NCBI RefSeq assembly: GCF_022410535.1
Contig: NZ_JAKNBL010000003.1
Span: 122,226-186,225 of the forward strand
From: Pelotomaculum terephthalicicum JT
GTDB lineage: Bacteria; Bacillota; Desulfotomaculia; Desulfotomaculales; Pelotomaculaceae
Direction: 5' to 3'
Length of the DNA: 64,000 nt
Shown here: in pieces, positions 24,930 through 34,633 of the stretch
How positions within the stretch are numbered: the stretch's first letter is position 1
How the letters are laid out: every line of letters begins with the position of its first letter
Notes under the pieces: model-generated
The model's database searches: none
What the model was told of the DNA's origin: nothing
What the model saw: only the letters and a program-made list of their open reading frames with translations
Translations under genes and position numbers: made by a program

Positions 24930-26534
24930 CTAATCAGACGTAATAGTGAAACTGAATTGTTGATAAGGCAGGTCAATGGGCATGCCGCCCTCGTCGAAGA
25001 CATAAACGTCTACATAAGCCCTGCCTGCGGGCAGATCGGGTATTTTGAAATCAGCGTAAACATCCGCCCCGGATGCCGGAACGTCCGCCTGCAAGCTGAC
25101 TATCCCCAGCGGCTCTCCGCCGCAGTCCACCGCGGCGCCTTCTCCGGCGCGCACCTGAAGCACGGCCGTCGCGGTCTGCCGTCCGCCCGTGTTATTATTC
25201 AGGCGGGCCTGCAGGCGGCAATATCCTCCGGCGGATACGGAGGGTATTGCCTCGCTCTCGCTGTTCAAGAGCTTGACGCTGCTCACGGTGACCCGGGAGT
25301 CCATAGCCCCGCTCTTGTTAATCTTGTACTCGTCCAGCACGCTGCCGGCCGCGTTCCTGGTAGTCATGGTCAACACGCCGCCGTCAATACTGATTACCGT
25401 ATATTCGTTGCAGCCGTCGTCACCTTCGAACACTTTGGCGATATAATCATGCGCCTCCGAGTTAATGTAATTCTTGGTGCCCGCGTTGCCCATCAGGTAA
25501 GTGATACCTTCCGAAGGCATATTCTTGACCTGCCCCTCGCGCAGGGGATAGGTGCGCATATACATGTGCTGATGCCCGACAAAGACCATGTCCACACCGT
25601 TGCGCTCCATCACCGGCACCCACTTTTCCTGCATCATGGCGGCTTTTTCATCGTCGCCGGAGTTGCCGGAATTGACCCCGTAGGGAGGGTGGTGGAACAT
25701 GACAAACTTCCATTCTTTGGCGCTGCTTTGCAAGTCACTTTCCAGCCAGTCTATCCCCGCCTGGGCGGCGTCGTCATTTCCCATGCGGTTGCTGTCCAGC
25801 ACAACAAAATGGGCATTACCATAGTCGTATGAGTAAAAGTGTTCCCTGAGTCCCGCCGGGCCGTTTTGGGGCAGGGCGAAAGATTTGAAGTACAGGGTCG
25901 GATCTTCATTTTCATGGTTGCCCAGGGCCGGCATCAGCGGTATACGGTCGAAAACACCGGCCGCCGCGCTGAAAAAATCCGACCACTGCCCGGAATCTTT
26001 CGTTTCGTCGACCAAATCGCCGCACTGCATGGCAAACTTCAGCTCCGGATAAGCGGCGCAGGCGCTCTGCAGGAGCTGCCCCCAAGCTTCATAACCCATT
26101 TGCACATCACCCATATACATGAAGGAAAAGTTATCTGTCGCTGCCGCCGTGCTAAATGTGCTCGCTTCGCTCCAGCAGCCGTCCGCGCCGACGCGGTAGG
26201 CGTAAGCGGTACCCGGCTGCAAGTTGTCCAACTCCGCCTCAAAATGATTGTAACCGTCATATAACGCAACGCCGATGGCTTCTTTTTCCTGCGCCCCGCT
26301 GAAATCCGCCGTTTTTTCGCTTTCCTTCATGTACTGCACTTTCCCTGCCGTGCCGCTCATGCGCCAGGCCACGGTCTGGCTGGTCTGCGGGTCGGCCGTC
26401 CAGGACAGGACGATCTGGTCCGGTTGGGCGGCGTCCCCCGCCGCCCAACCGGGTCCCGTTAAGGTAAAGCCCACCAAAAGCACGCAGACCAGCAGCGCGG
26501 CTAGCTTTTTCCGCCGGCCTTTTTCCCTTGCCAT
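24930..26534 (-). CDS. Secreted purple-acid-phosphatase-like metallophosphoesterase
   Basis: Exported protein of 534 residues. Signal peptide about 1-32; an FN3-like purple-acid-phosphatase N-terminal domain 37-130 (QIVLSWTADPQTSQTVAWRM, GTAYAYRVGADG); a calcineurin-like domain about 135-400 with the metal ligands in MYMGDVQMGY, CGDLVDE, GNHENED, HHPPYG and VFVGHQHMYMR; and the shared about 120-residue C-terminal beta domain (from VSSVKLLNSESEAI). All ligand motifs are intact, so phosphomonoesterase activity outside the cell is plausible. The tyrosine of classical purple acid phosphatases is not obvious (GDVQMGY may supply it). Preceded by GGGGGGAG; 23 bp after the RCC1 gene, same operon. Confidence 0.82.
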   Translation of the reverse strand: MAREKGRRKKLAALLVCVLLVGFTLTGPGWAAGDAAQPDQIVLSWTADPQTSQTVAWRMSGTAGKVQYMKESEKTADFSGAQEKEAIGVALYDGYNHFEAELDNLQPGTAYAYRVGADGCWSEASTFSTAAATDNFSFMYMGDVQMGYEAWGQLLQSACAAYPELKFAMQCGDLVDETKDSGQWSDFFSAAAGVFDRIPLMPALGNHENEDPTLYFKSFALPQNGPAGLREHFYSYDYGNAHFVVLDSNRMGNDDAAQAGIDWLESDLQSSAKEWKFVMFHHPPYGVNSGNSGDDEKAAMMQEKWVPVMERNGVDMVFVGHQHMYMRTYPLREGQVKNMPSEGITYLMGNAGTKNYINSEAHDYIAKVFEGDDGCNEYTVISIDGGVLTMTTRNAAGSVLDEYKINKSGAMDSRVTVSSVKLLNSESEAIPSVSAGGYCRLQARLNNNTGGRQTATAVLQVRAGEGAAVDCGGEPLGIVSLQADVPASGADVYADFKIPDLPAGRAYVDVYVFDEGGMPIDLPYQQFSFTITSD

Positions 26535-26557
26535 AACATCACTCCCCCCGCGTTTGG

Positions 26558-29500
26558 TTATTGTTCGTTAATCGTGAAACTCAAGGACTGGCTGACGCCC
26601 GCCCGCGGCACCATGGTGTTCCAGTCGTCCCAGATAAAGACATCCACGTAGGCCGGCCCGCTTACACCGGCCGGCATGGTAAAATCGGCGCCGACAGCGG
26701 ACCCCTCGACAACCGGGATCTCGCTTTCCAGCCCGACGCAGCCCAGCACCCGGCCGCCCCCGCCGCTGGTGGCGCCGGCGCCGCCGCGCACTTGGATAAT
26801 TACCAGGCCCGATTTAAGTGCGCAGTAATTGTTGCCTATGTTTGCCTGAACACGGCAACCGCCCTGGGCGGGGACGGAAGTCACGCTCTGCCCCGCCGGG
26901 TCGAGCAACTCCACGCTGTTCACGGCAAAATAGTGCCCGGCCAGCACATTCACCCCGGCCAGCATTGCGTTGATTGCATTTAATTCGGCACTGTTGGTAG
27001 CTTTTATGCATTTAACCGTGCCGCCCCGGCAGACCGCATAATTGGCGCCAGGCGTTAAAGCTATAACCTCCAGGCCGGCCAGCCTATTTGCCAAGCCTGA
27101 AATAACACTCGGACTTGCACCCCAAGATACCACGGCGCCGTCCTTCTTCACGGCGTAAATCTGTCCACTTGCATCAACTGTTACACTAGCCACGTCATGT
27201 AAATCCGCCGGCACATACCGCGCGCCATGATTATTGTCGCCCCAGACCACCACGGTGCCGTTCCCTTTCAAAGCGGCACAGGTAGGCCTAGGATTATTAT
27301 CATAGCAGGAAATATCCACCACATCATTCAGGCCGGCCGGCACGTCGCACTGGCCGTACCTGTTGTCACCCCAGGCCGCCACCGTCCCGTCCGCCTTCAA
27401 GGCTATGGACAAGTTATCCTTGGCGTAAATGCGCGCCACATCGCTCAAGCCAGCCGGCACGTTGCACTGCCCGTAACTGTTGTCGCCCCAGGCCACCACC
27501 GTCCCGTCCGCCTTTAAGGCCAGGCAGTGATTACTGCCTGCCGCGATGGCGGCGACCCCGCCCAGGTTTGGCGGCACGTCGCACTGGCCGTACCTGTTGT
27601 CGCCCCAGGCCGCCACCGTGCCGTCCGCCTTCAAGGCCAGAAAGCAATACTGAGAAGCCGCAATGGCTATGACGTCCCTGACGCCATCCGGCACCGCGCA
27701 CTGGTTGTCGTCGTTATAGCCCCAGATCAGCACCGTGCCGTCCTCTTTTAAAGCTATAGCGTTGCTACTTCCCCTAGTTGCAATTGCCTTAACATTATTC
27801 AAGCCCGCCGGCACATTAACCAGGGGACTATTCTGGTAACTGGAATCATATGCCTTAACGGTGCCGTCCATATTCAACACGACCGGCTCCTGATCAGATT
27901 TAACAATTCTGGCGACGGCCTGGGCATAGTCGCCGGCGGCGTAAGCCTCCGGGGTCTGGGGAATACCGATCGCTGGCCCGGCGTAGGGAACGTCGTCCGC
28001 GAAAAGGTTAAGCCCGGCCGGCTCTTCGGCGCACTGCCCCTTATAGTTACAACCCAGGGCCGCCACCGTGCCGTCCGCGCACAGGACCAGCAAGTGGTCC
28101 CAGGAGCCGCTGAAGGCCAGGACCCGCCCTAGAGCCGGGGGTACAGCAAAAGGCATACTAGCTAAAGACCCTGTTGAAGTAGTATAAGTACCCCAGCCGG
28201 CCAGGCTGCCGTCCCATTTGACGGCTGCGCCAAGGGACACCCCGGCGCCGATGGCCGTGAAAAACTGCAGGGATGTTTGTCCCACGTCCTGGCCGAGCCC
28301 GTTTTGCCCCCAGACGACGAGCTCGCCGTTGGCTTTCAAGGCCATGCTTTGCCTGGTGCCGGCGGCGATGGCCACTACGTTGCTTAACCCGGCGGGCACG
28401 GCGCACTGCCCGTAGCTGTCGTCGCCCCAGGCCACCACCGTACCGTCCGCCTTTAAGGTCAGCACATGCGCCAGGCCGCACCGGACGGCCGCCACGCCGC
28501 CGCCCTCGCTTAGGCCGGCGGGCACATTGAGCTGGCCGGAGCTGTTGTCGCCCCAAACCGTTATCCTGCCGTCCTGCTTCAGGGCGGCGGAAAAGCTGCC
28601 GCCGGCGGCAATATCCACCACCCCGCTCAGGCCGGCCGGCACGTCACACTGGTGAGAGGTATTGTCGCCCCAGGCCGCCACCGTGCCGTCCGCTTTCAGG
28701 GCCAGGCTATGATCTTGTCCCGCCGCCAGGGCGGTAGCGTGCAAATTGTACAAAACATTGCACTGGCCCTTGGTATTCGATCCCCAGGCCACCACTGTGC
28801 CGTCTTTTTTCAGGGCCAGACTGTGGCTCTGCCCCGCCGCCAGCCGCCTGGCATAGGCGGCCGTTTCGCTCTCCCGGTAAGCCGCCGGGGTCTGCGGCAG
28901 GGTAAACTGCCCGCTGACCCGCCTGACGTGGAGGGTATAGGTTTTCTGAGCATCCGACTCAGCCGTTACTTTGACCGTGACGGTGTTATCGCCCTCGGCA
29001 AGGCCGTAAACCGCGGCGGCAACGCCGGCTGTGGCCGGCGTCCCGTTAATCTCCAGGGCCGCCGTGCCGCTGACGAGCTGCGCGGTGACGAGAATTTCCG
29101 CCCCGGCCACGTCAGTCACATATTCTGTCTGAGCGCAGTTAAAGACGGGGCTGAGGCCGTACGCCTCCCCGGCCCCGTTGCTCACGGTAAGGCCGCAGAG
29201 GTTGGCGTTGCTGCTGACGGCGCTGCACAGGTTAAGCCCCGCCGGCACATCTCCCCTTATGCCCGTTGATCTGTTCCACACAACAAGCGCACCGTCCTCT
29301 TGAAGAATAAAAAGATTATTCATTCCACCGGCCAGCGCCAGCGCCCGGCCTGGCTCGGGCGGGGAAGCCATAAAGCTGCTCCTACTCTGCCAGACCGTAA
29401 CGGTACCGTCCGCGGCAAGAGCAGCGCCGAAATTATCTCCGGCGGCTATGGCCCGCACGTCGCTGAGCGTCGCCGGGACAGGGCTGCTATCATTCCAGCA

Positions 29501-31783
29501 AACGACGGTGCCGTCCGCCTTTAAAGCCACTACCTGATCGTTGCTGCCGGCTGCTATAGCCACCACATTGCCGCTGAACCCGACCGGCGTCTCGCACTGC
29601 CGGTAGTCGTCATATCTGTCCCAGGCGGTTACCGCGCCATCGTCGCCGAGGGCCAGCACATATTGTCCATTTAAGGCCACAGCCGCCGCGGCCTGCCCGT
29701 TTAAGTCCAGCGTCTTGCCACCATCCAAATTAGTTCCCCAGACAACCAGCGTATTGTCCACGCTGAGGGCCGCGCTGTTTTTTCCGTCGGCCGCTATGGC
29801 CTTTATGCTCTTCCCGGCCAGCGCGGCGGGAAGACTGCACTGGCCCTCGCTATTCAGCCCCCAGCCGACGACGCTGCCGTCCACCTTCAAGGCCAGCACA
29901 TGACTGTCTCCCGCCGCCAGGGCCCGCACCCCGGTCGCCCCCGCCGGCACCGCCAGCTGCCCGTAGGTGTTATCCTCGCCCCAAGCGACCACCGTCCCGT
30001 CCTGCAGGACCGCCGCCGCAAAGTTATTGTCGCCCGCCATCCTGGCGCCGTAGCGCGCGTAGTCGCTGGCCGCGTAGACCTCTGGGGTCTGCGGCAGGCC
30101 GCCCGGGCCCCCGGCCGCCCGCGTGACGTGGAGGGTATATGTTTTGGCCGTGCCATCCCCCGCGGTTACTGTTATCTCAATCGCGTTGTCGCCCTCGGCA
30201 AGGCCGTAAACCGCCTGCGCGACACTGCTTGCCGCGTCCGCGCCGTTGATTTTCAAGGTTGCCCCCGCGTCCGCCGTGGTGGCCGTTATCTCCACGCCGT
30301 ACACGGCATTGGGCACGCTGACGCTGTATGCGGTAACCGCCGCGTCAAATTCCGGGGCCAGGGCATAGCCGGCCACCGCCAGCCCGCTCAGGTCGGTGTT
30401 GTTACTCGCCGGCGAGCCGCGCTTGACGGTGAGGGTGTAGGACTTAGCCGTGCCGTCCGCAGCGGTTACTGTTATGTCAACCGGGTTGTCGCCCACGTCG
30501 AGGTCGTCAACCGTTTGCGCGACACCGCTTGCCGCGTCCGCGCCGCCGATTTTCAGGAACGCTCCCGCGTCCGCTACTGTGGCCGTTATCTCCACGCTGT
30601 ACACGGCATTGGGCACGCTGACGCTGTAAGTGGTAACCGCCGCGTCAAAAGCCGGGGTCAGCGCGTAGCTGTCGACCGCCAGCCCGCTCAGGTTGGCGTT
30701 GCTGCTCGCCGGCAGCAAATTGAGCCCGGCAGGGAAATCAAGTTGACCGTAGTCGTTGGGACCCAAGGCTGAAAGACTGCCGTCCCCCTTTAAAACGCAA
30801 ACATTCGACGCCTTGCCGTTTGCCTGTGATATTGCACCCACAGAAAGCGCCTTCACATTAACAATATCGCCGTTGTTTATATTCGCAGGCAAGCCGTTAC
30901 CTGTACTGCACCCCCTGATTGTTCCGTCAGCCAGCAGGACTACCGCCAGTTGGCGCCCCGCTCCGATAGCCCGCACATTCTCTTGCGATAAAATGTTGTA
31001 AGTACCGTTTTTACATTGGTTAACATGAGTGGTGGTTCCCCATATTGCCACGGTGCCGTCCTTTTTCAGGGCCAGCCAGTGCTGTGTTCCCGCCGCCACC
31101 GCTACCACATCTGCTGTTTCCGGAAAACCGGTGATGCAATCAGCGTGTCCCCAGACTCTGATGGTGCCGTCCTGCTTAAGGGCCACGGCGCCATAACTGT
31201 TAATGGCCACCGACACTACGTTTGCAGTCGCCACGTCTGCCAGTTCTGCCAGCACCGTGGCCAGGTTGGGTGATGCGCTATATAAGCCCCAAGTAACAAC
31301 CGTGCCGTCCGCTTTGACCGCGGCAGACATAGAGCCGCCGGCCGCTATCGACTTCACTGCCCCCGGCTGTTTAAGTTCGGCGGGAATTGTATCTATATAA
31401 GGTGCTTCAGTGGTCGATGTACCATTATAATAACCGGTGCCCCAACCGGTGACCGAGCCGTCGTCCTTCAGGGCCAGCGTGCAGAACTGTCCCGCCGCCA
31501 CGGCCTTGACGCCGGACAGCCCGTCCGGTACATTAAGCTGATCATGAGTGTCATTGTCATTGTTAGCGCCCCACACCGCCACCGTGCCGTCCGCCTTAAC
31601 CGCCGCCATATGGTACTTGCCGACCGCCATCTTCGCGGCATACTTGGCGTAGTCGCTGGCCGCGTATGCTTCCGGGGTCTGCGGCAGGGGGGTTGGCTCG
31701 TCCGCCAGGCCGGCCGGCGCATAAGTAAAGGCATACGTAAAGAATATCGATAAACAAATTAGGATCGACAATATTCTTTTCAT
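26558..31783 (-). CDS. Giant secreted RCC1-repeat / cadherin-like beta-sandwich protein
   Basis: Protein of 1741 residues. Signal peptide about 1-28. It contains four blocks, each beginning with a near-identical linker (LPQTPEAYAASDYAKYAAKM or variant) and continuing with RCC1-type beta-propeller repeats (ALKADGTVAAWGDNRYGQCD and the like). Between blocks lie three cadherin-like beta-sandwich domains (SNANLSGLAVDSYALTPAFD...TYTLHVTRA type). The C-terminal 120 residues are the beta domain shared with 24421, 24930 and 34634. The ATG at 31783 follows AGGAGG. RCC1 propellers usually make protein-protein contacts; here they probably form an extracellular scaffold. The repeats make the DNA prone to recombination. 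No anchor is visible, so attachment must be through partners or the C-terminal domain. Confidence 0.8.
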   Translation of the reverse strand: MKRILSILICLSIFFTYAFTYAPAGLADEPTPLPQTPEAYAASDYAKYAAKMAVGKYHMAAVKADGTVAVWGANNDNDTHDQLNVPDGLSGVKAVAAGQFCTLALKDDGSVTGWGTGYYNGTSTTEAPYIDTIPAELKQPGAVKSIAAGGSMSAAVKADGTVVTWGLYSASPNLATVLAELADVATANVVSVAINSYGAVALKQDGTIRVWGHADCITGFPETADVVAVAAGTQHWLALKKDGTVAIWGTTTHVNQCKNGTYNILSQENVRAIGAGRQLAVVLLADGTIRGCSTGNGLPANINNGDIVNVKALSVGAISQANGKASNVCVLKGDGSLSALGPNDYGQLDFPAGLNLLPASSNANLSGLAVDSYALTPAFDAAVTTYSVSVPNAVYSVEITATVADAGAFLKIGGADAASGVAQTVDDLDVGDNPVDITVTAADGTAKSYTLTVKRGSPASNNTDLSGLAVAGYALAPEFDAAVTAYSVSVPNAVYGVEITATTADAGATLKINGADAASSVAQAVYGLAEGDNAIEITVTAGDGTAKTYTLHVTRAAGGPGGLPQTPEVYAASDYARYGARMAGDNNFAAAVLQDGTVVAWGEDNTYGQLAVPAGATGVRALAAGDSHVLALKVDGSVVGWGLNSEGQCSLPAALAGKSIKAIAADGKNSAALSVDNTLVVWGTNLDGGKTLDLNGQAAAAVALNGQYVLALGDDGAVTAWDRYDDYRQCETPVGFSGNVVAIAAGSNDQVVALKADGTVVCWNDSSPVPATLSDVRAIAAGDNFGAALAADGTVTVWQSRSSFMASPPEPGRALALAGGMNNLFILQEDGALVVWNRSTGIRGDVPAGLNLCSAVSSNANLCGLTVSNGAGEAYGLSPVFNCAQTEYVTDVAGAEILVTAQLVSGTAALEINGTPATAGVAAAVYGLAEGDNTVTVKVTAESDAQKTYTLHVRRVSGQFTLPQTPAAYRESETAAYARRLAAGQSHSLALKKDGTVVAWGSNTKGQCNVLYNLHATALAAGQDHSLALKADGTVAAWGDNTSHQCDVPAGLSGVVDIAAGGSFSAALKQDGRITVWGDNSSGQLNVPAGLSEGGGVAAVRCGLAHVLTLKADGTVVAWGDDSYGQCAVPAGLSNVVAIAAGTRQSMALKANGELVVWGQNGLGQDVGQTSLQFFTAIGAGVSLGAAVKWDGSLAGWGTYTTSTGSLASMPFAVPPALGRVLAFSGSWDHLLVLCADGTVAALGCNYKGQCAEEPAGLNLFADDVPYAGPAIGIPQTPEAYAAGDYAQAVARIVKSDQEPVVLNMDGTVKAYDSSYQNSPLVNVPAGLNNVKAIATRGSSNAIALKEDGTVLIWGYNDDNQCAVPDGVRDVIAIAASQYCFLALKADGTVAAWGDNRYGQCDVPPNLGGVAAIAAGSNHCLALKADGTVVAWGDNSYGQCNVPAGLSDVARIYAKDNLSIALKADGTVAAWGDNRYGQCDVPAGLNDVVDISCYDNNPRPTCAALKGNGTVVVWGDNNHGARYVPADLHDVASVTVDASGQIYAVKKDGAVVSWGASPSVISGLANRLAGLEVIALTPGANYAVCRGGTVKCIKATNSAELNAINAMLAGVNVLAGHYFAVNSVELLDPAGQSVTSVPAQGGCRVQANIGNNYCALKSGLVIIQVRGGAGATSGGGGRVLGCVGLESEIPVVEGSAVGADFTMPAGVSGPAYVDVFIWDDWNTMVPRAGVSQSLSFTINEQ

Positions 31784-31850
31784 TTGCTCCGCTCCTCCTG
31801 TTATTTTGATTGACATTCCATGGCATTAAGCGCTTGCCGTCATTTCCCGC

Positions 31851-34586
31851 TTAATTGGTCGTTATGAAATTGACGTAAATTAAGAAACGCTTCAGGATCG
31901 CCGCGCTTTGGGCCCGGTCGGCGTACGCCTGCGGGGCGAAGCCCCCGTCGGGCATGCCTTTGACGATGCCGGCCCTGGCCGCCAGAGCCACGTCCCCGGA
32001 CGCCCAGGCGGAAATTAACTGCTTGTCCTTAAACTGGGCCAGCAGCTGTTCTTGCTCGTCGCCGGTTGCGGCATCCTCTTTTCCGGCGACACGCGCCGCC
32101 CGGGCGATCATGGCCGTCATTTCCTCGCGGGTAATGTTGGCGTCCGGCTTAAAGAGGTTGTCGTCGTAGCCTTTGATGATGCCTTCAGCCGTGGCGGCGG
32201 CGACACTGCCGGCATACCAGTCCGTGCCGGCCACGTCTTGAAACTGTCCCGCCTTTAAAACTCCTTCTTCCAGACCTAAAGCCCTCACCAGCAGGGCGGC
32301 GAATTCGGCCCTTGTTACATTGCTGTCAGGTTCATAGATATTTTCACTCTGTCCGGCGATCAGCATCTTGGCGGCCAGCAGCTCGATATCCGCTTTAGCC
32401 CAGTTGTCCTGGATGTCGGCAAAGGTCTTGGCTGATTGCAAAACGGTATAGAGACTGTTCGTCCGGTTTAGGATAACTGCGATATTTTTGCCGTCCCTGG
32501 TTTCAAAGCGAGTGGGCACGGGCGAAAACGCGCCTTTCGCTTCATTCCACAGGACGCCGGTGGCTTGATTGACGTTGAGATCGTCGCCAAGCGTCAGCTC
32601 GCGCTCCACGTACTTGCCGCCGAATGACTTGTACTCCACCTTTTTGCCATTGGGCGCGGTAATTTCCACGGTGAACTCCACCGGGTCAACCAGCATTTGC
32701 TGTCCTTCCCGGACCTGGGCGGCCAAGGTGTTTTTCATCTCTTCCGTTGCCTTGGAGACAACTATATTCATGCTCAACTCTTCCGGCTTCACGCCCAGCC
32801 CGGCGGCTATTTCGTCAAGGTTGAGGGCGTCCAGGGGCAGGGTGTAATTCCCGATCAAGCTGTCTATCTCCAATAGCATGCCTTTCTCCTGGGCTTTTTG
32901 CAGCACCGCGGCGGGCACTTCCATGCTCACTTCATCCACATCGGCGGTGGGAGTAACCGTCAGCCTGCCCCCCGGCTCTCCTTTTTCGATGTCTTCCAAC
33001 ACGCCCGCCAGTAAAGTAATTTTTTCTCCCTTACGTCCGTTTTCCAGGTTGATTAATTCTCTTTTAATATTTTTCTCATCAACAGTAGTCTTAGCAACCT
33101 CAGTATTCTCTAGAGTGCCGGGGACGGTGAATTCCAAAGATAAAACATCGCTGTCCCGCTTGCCCCGCCCCACCGCCTTGGCTTTGACCGTGGTGGTGGT
33201 ATTCACAATAATCGGATCGACCTCCCCTTGTTGCGGGCCACAGCCGTGTGGATTAAAGATCTTGCTGTCAAGGCTCGGTGTAGTGCCGTCGGTGGTATAA
33301 TAAATATTTGTATTTAAAACAGTCTCCAGGTAGACTTTTGAGCCGCTTTCCACTTCACCGCTCTGCGTGTCCACCTTTTTTGAGGAATCAGGAGCAACGA
33401 TCTTTGCCGACGGCTTGGCCCACTGATCCGGGGAACTCGTCGTTACGGTAATGTTTTCTAATCTTTTGACAAAGCCAAGAAGTGTTTGTTCTGTTTGCGC
33501 CCGCTGGCCATAGCATAATACCGGTGTATCAGTATTGCTCATATAGCCAAAATTGGCAGAACCTTCAACCCGTTTCAGGGCGATTATCGGCTTCACCTCT
33601 GTTTGACCGGGGAATTTATAACGTGTTGTATTCAATAATTCATCTGCAGTGAAGCTGATCGTATATCCGTCACTGCCTTGAAAAGTAATCATCCGGGCTC
33701 CACTCATTCCGGCCTGATTCAATAAAGTTTTCAGCGAAACACCTTCGGCAGCTACAAATTTATCTTGAGGCATGTCACTTGTCGTTGAATACAACACTCT
33801 TTCCTGGTCCATTGCTTCCAGTTCAGCCCGGGTAAAAGACACTTTTTTAGACACCCCGTTGCCAGTAATGAATAAAATAGCGTTTGGTTTTTTCCATGAA
33901 TCATCCTCTTCACCTAATTCATCTTCACCTGTTGAAATTACCGTAAAGTGAGAAGTCTGGGCGGCGGCCAGCCCGGCTCCGGTAATGGCAATGGCATAAT
34001 CACCGGCCATCGCGCCGTCATCTAGGGTAAACCTGGTCGCAAAGCCGCCGTCGACCACAGGCGGCTGAGCCACATAAACCCGCCCGTTTTTGCCGTTGCG
34101 CACGTTAATAGCCACATCACTCACCTGTTGGGTCGTGCCGGCTATCTCCACCACGTCTCCGGCTTTAAATTCTTCGTCCGCCGCCGGTTTTGCCAGGGCA
34201 ACGGCGGCTTCGCTGTTGCCTCCGACCACAAACTTTCTTTCCATCTCCGAAAGGCCCAATCCGCCGAGGAGAAAGGTATATTTACCTGTGGCCGCGTCGG
34301 ACTCAAGGGTAAAGCTGGTCGCGAAGGTGCCGTTCACCACTTTGGGCTGGGCGCCAAATACCAATACACCCTGGGCGTTTCGGACAGCTACCGAAACTTC
34401 TACCAAATTCTGCGCCGTGCCGCTTATTTCAACCGTGTCGCCCGGCCCGTACACTTGTAGGGCCTGAGGCGAAGTCAGATTTACATAGGCAATCCCACTA
34501 TCCGCATAAGCAACGCCGAACAGCGAAGACAATATCGCCAGGATCATCAGAACACATAATTTTTTCCTGATCTGCAGTAGCTTCAT
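31851..34586 (-). CDS. Large S-layer-anchored Moco-fold-like protein (class C) with two Ig-like domains
   Basis: Protein of 911 residues. Signal peptide 1-28; two Ig-like domains (about 32-130 and 132-225, AYVNLTSPQALQVYGPGDTV type); Moco-fold-like domain 240-400 (FITGNGVSKKVSFTRAELE, GSDGYTISFTADELL, PVLCYGQRAQTEQTLL); chitobiase-C-like domain 410-490; a region of about 220 residues resembling the stretch before SLH domains in Paenibacillus surface proteins (LYTVLQSAKTFADIQ); then three SLH motifs 725-905. Second ATG is used because AGGAG lies 6 bases before it. It is third in the operon that starts at 36852. Confidence 0.8.
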   Translation of the reverse strand: MKLLQIRKKLCVLMILAILSSLFGVAYADSGIAYVNLTSPQALQVYGPGDTVEISGTAQNLVEVSVAVRNAQGVLVFGAQPKVVNGTFATSFTLESDAATGKYTFLLGGLGLSEMERKFVVGGNSEAAVALAKPAADEEFKAGDVVEIAGTTQQVSDVAINVRNGKNGRVYVAQPPVVDGGFATRFTLDDGAMAGDYAIAITGAGLAAAQTSHFTVISTGEDELGEEDDSWKKPNAILFITGNGVSKKVSFTRAELEAMDQERVLYSTTSDMPQDKFVAAEGVSLKTLLNQAGMSGARMITFQGSDGYTISFTADELLNTTRYKFPGQTEVKPIIALKRVEGSANFGYMSNTDTPVLCYGQRAQTEQTLLGFVKRLENITVTTSSPDQWAKPSAKIVAPDSSKKVDTQSGEVESGSKVYLETVLNTNIYYTTDGTTPSLDSKIFNPHGCGPQQGEVDPIIVNTTTTVKAKAVGRGKRDSDVLSLEFTVPGTLENTEVAKTTVDEKNIKRELINLENGRKGEKITLLAGVLEDIEKGEPGGRLTVTPTADVDEVSMEVPAAVLQKAQEKGMLLEIDSLIGNYTLPLDALNLDEIAAGLGVKPEELSMNIVVSKATEEMKNTLAAQVREGQQMLVDPVEFTVEITAPNGKKVEYKSFGGKYVERELTLGDDLNVNQATGVLWNEAKGAFSPVPTRFETRDGKNIAVILNRTNSLYTVLQSAKTFADIQDNWAKADIELLAAKMLIAGQSENIYEPDSNVTRAEFAALLVRALGLEEGVLKAGQFQDVAGTDWYAGSVAAATAEGIIKGYDDNLFKPDANITREEMTAMIARAARVAGKEDAATGDEQEQLLAQFKDKQLISAWASGDVALAARAGIVKGMPDGGFAPQAYADRAQSAAILKRFLIYVNFITTN

Positions 34587-34633
34587 CATATTCTCCTTTC
34601 TCCTGCCTGAACCAAAGAGGAGCCGCCGGCGAT

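Noticed and set aside
24672..25832. Plus-strand frame of 386 codons opposite the phosphatase gene
   Set aside because: It spans two minus-strand genes with recognisable domains and shows no family signature, so it is a shadow frame.
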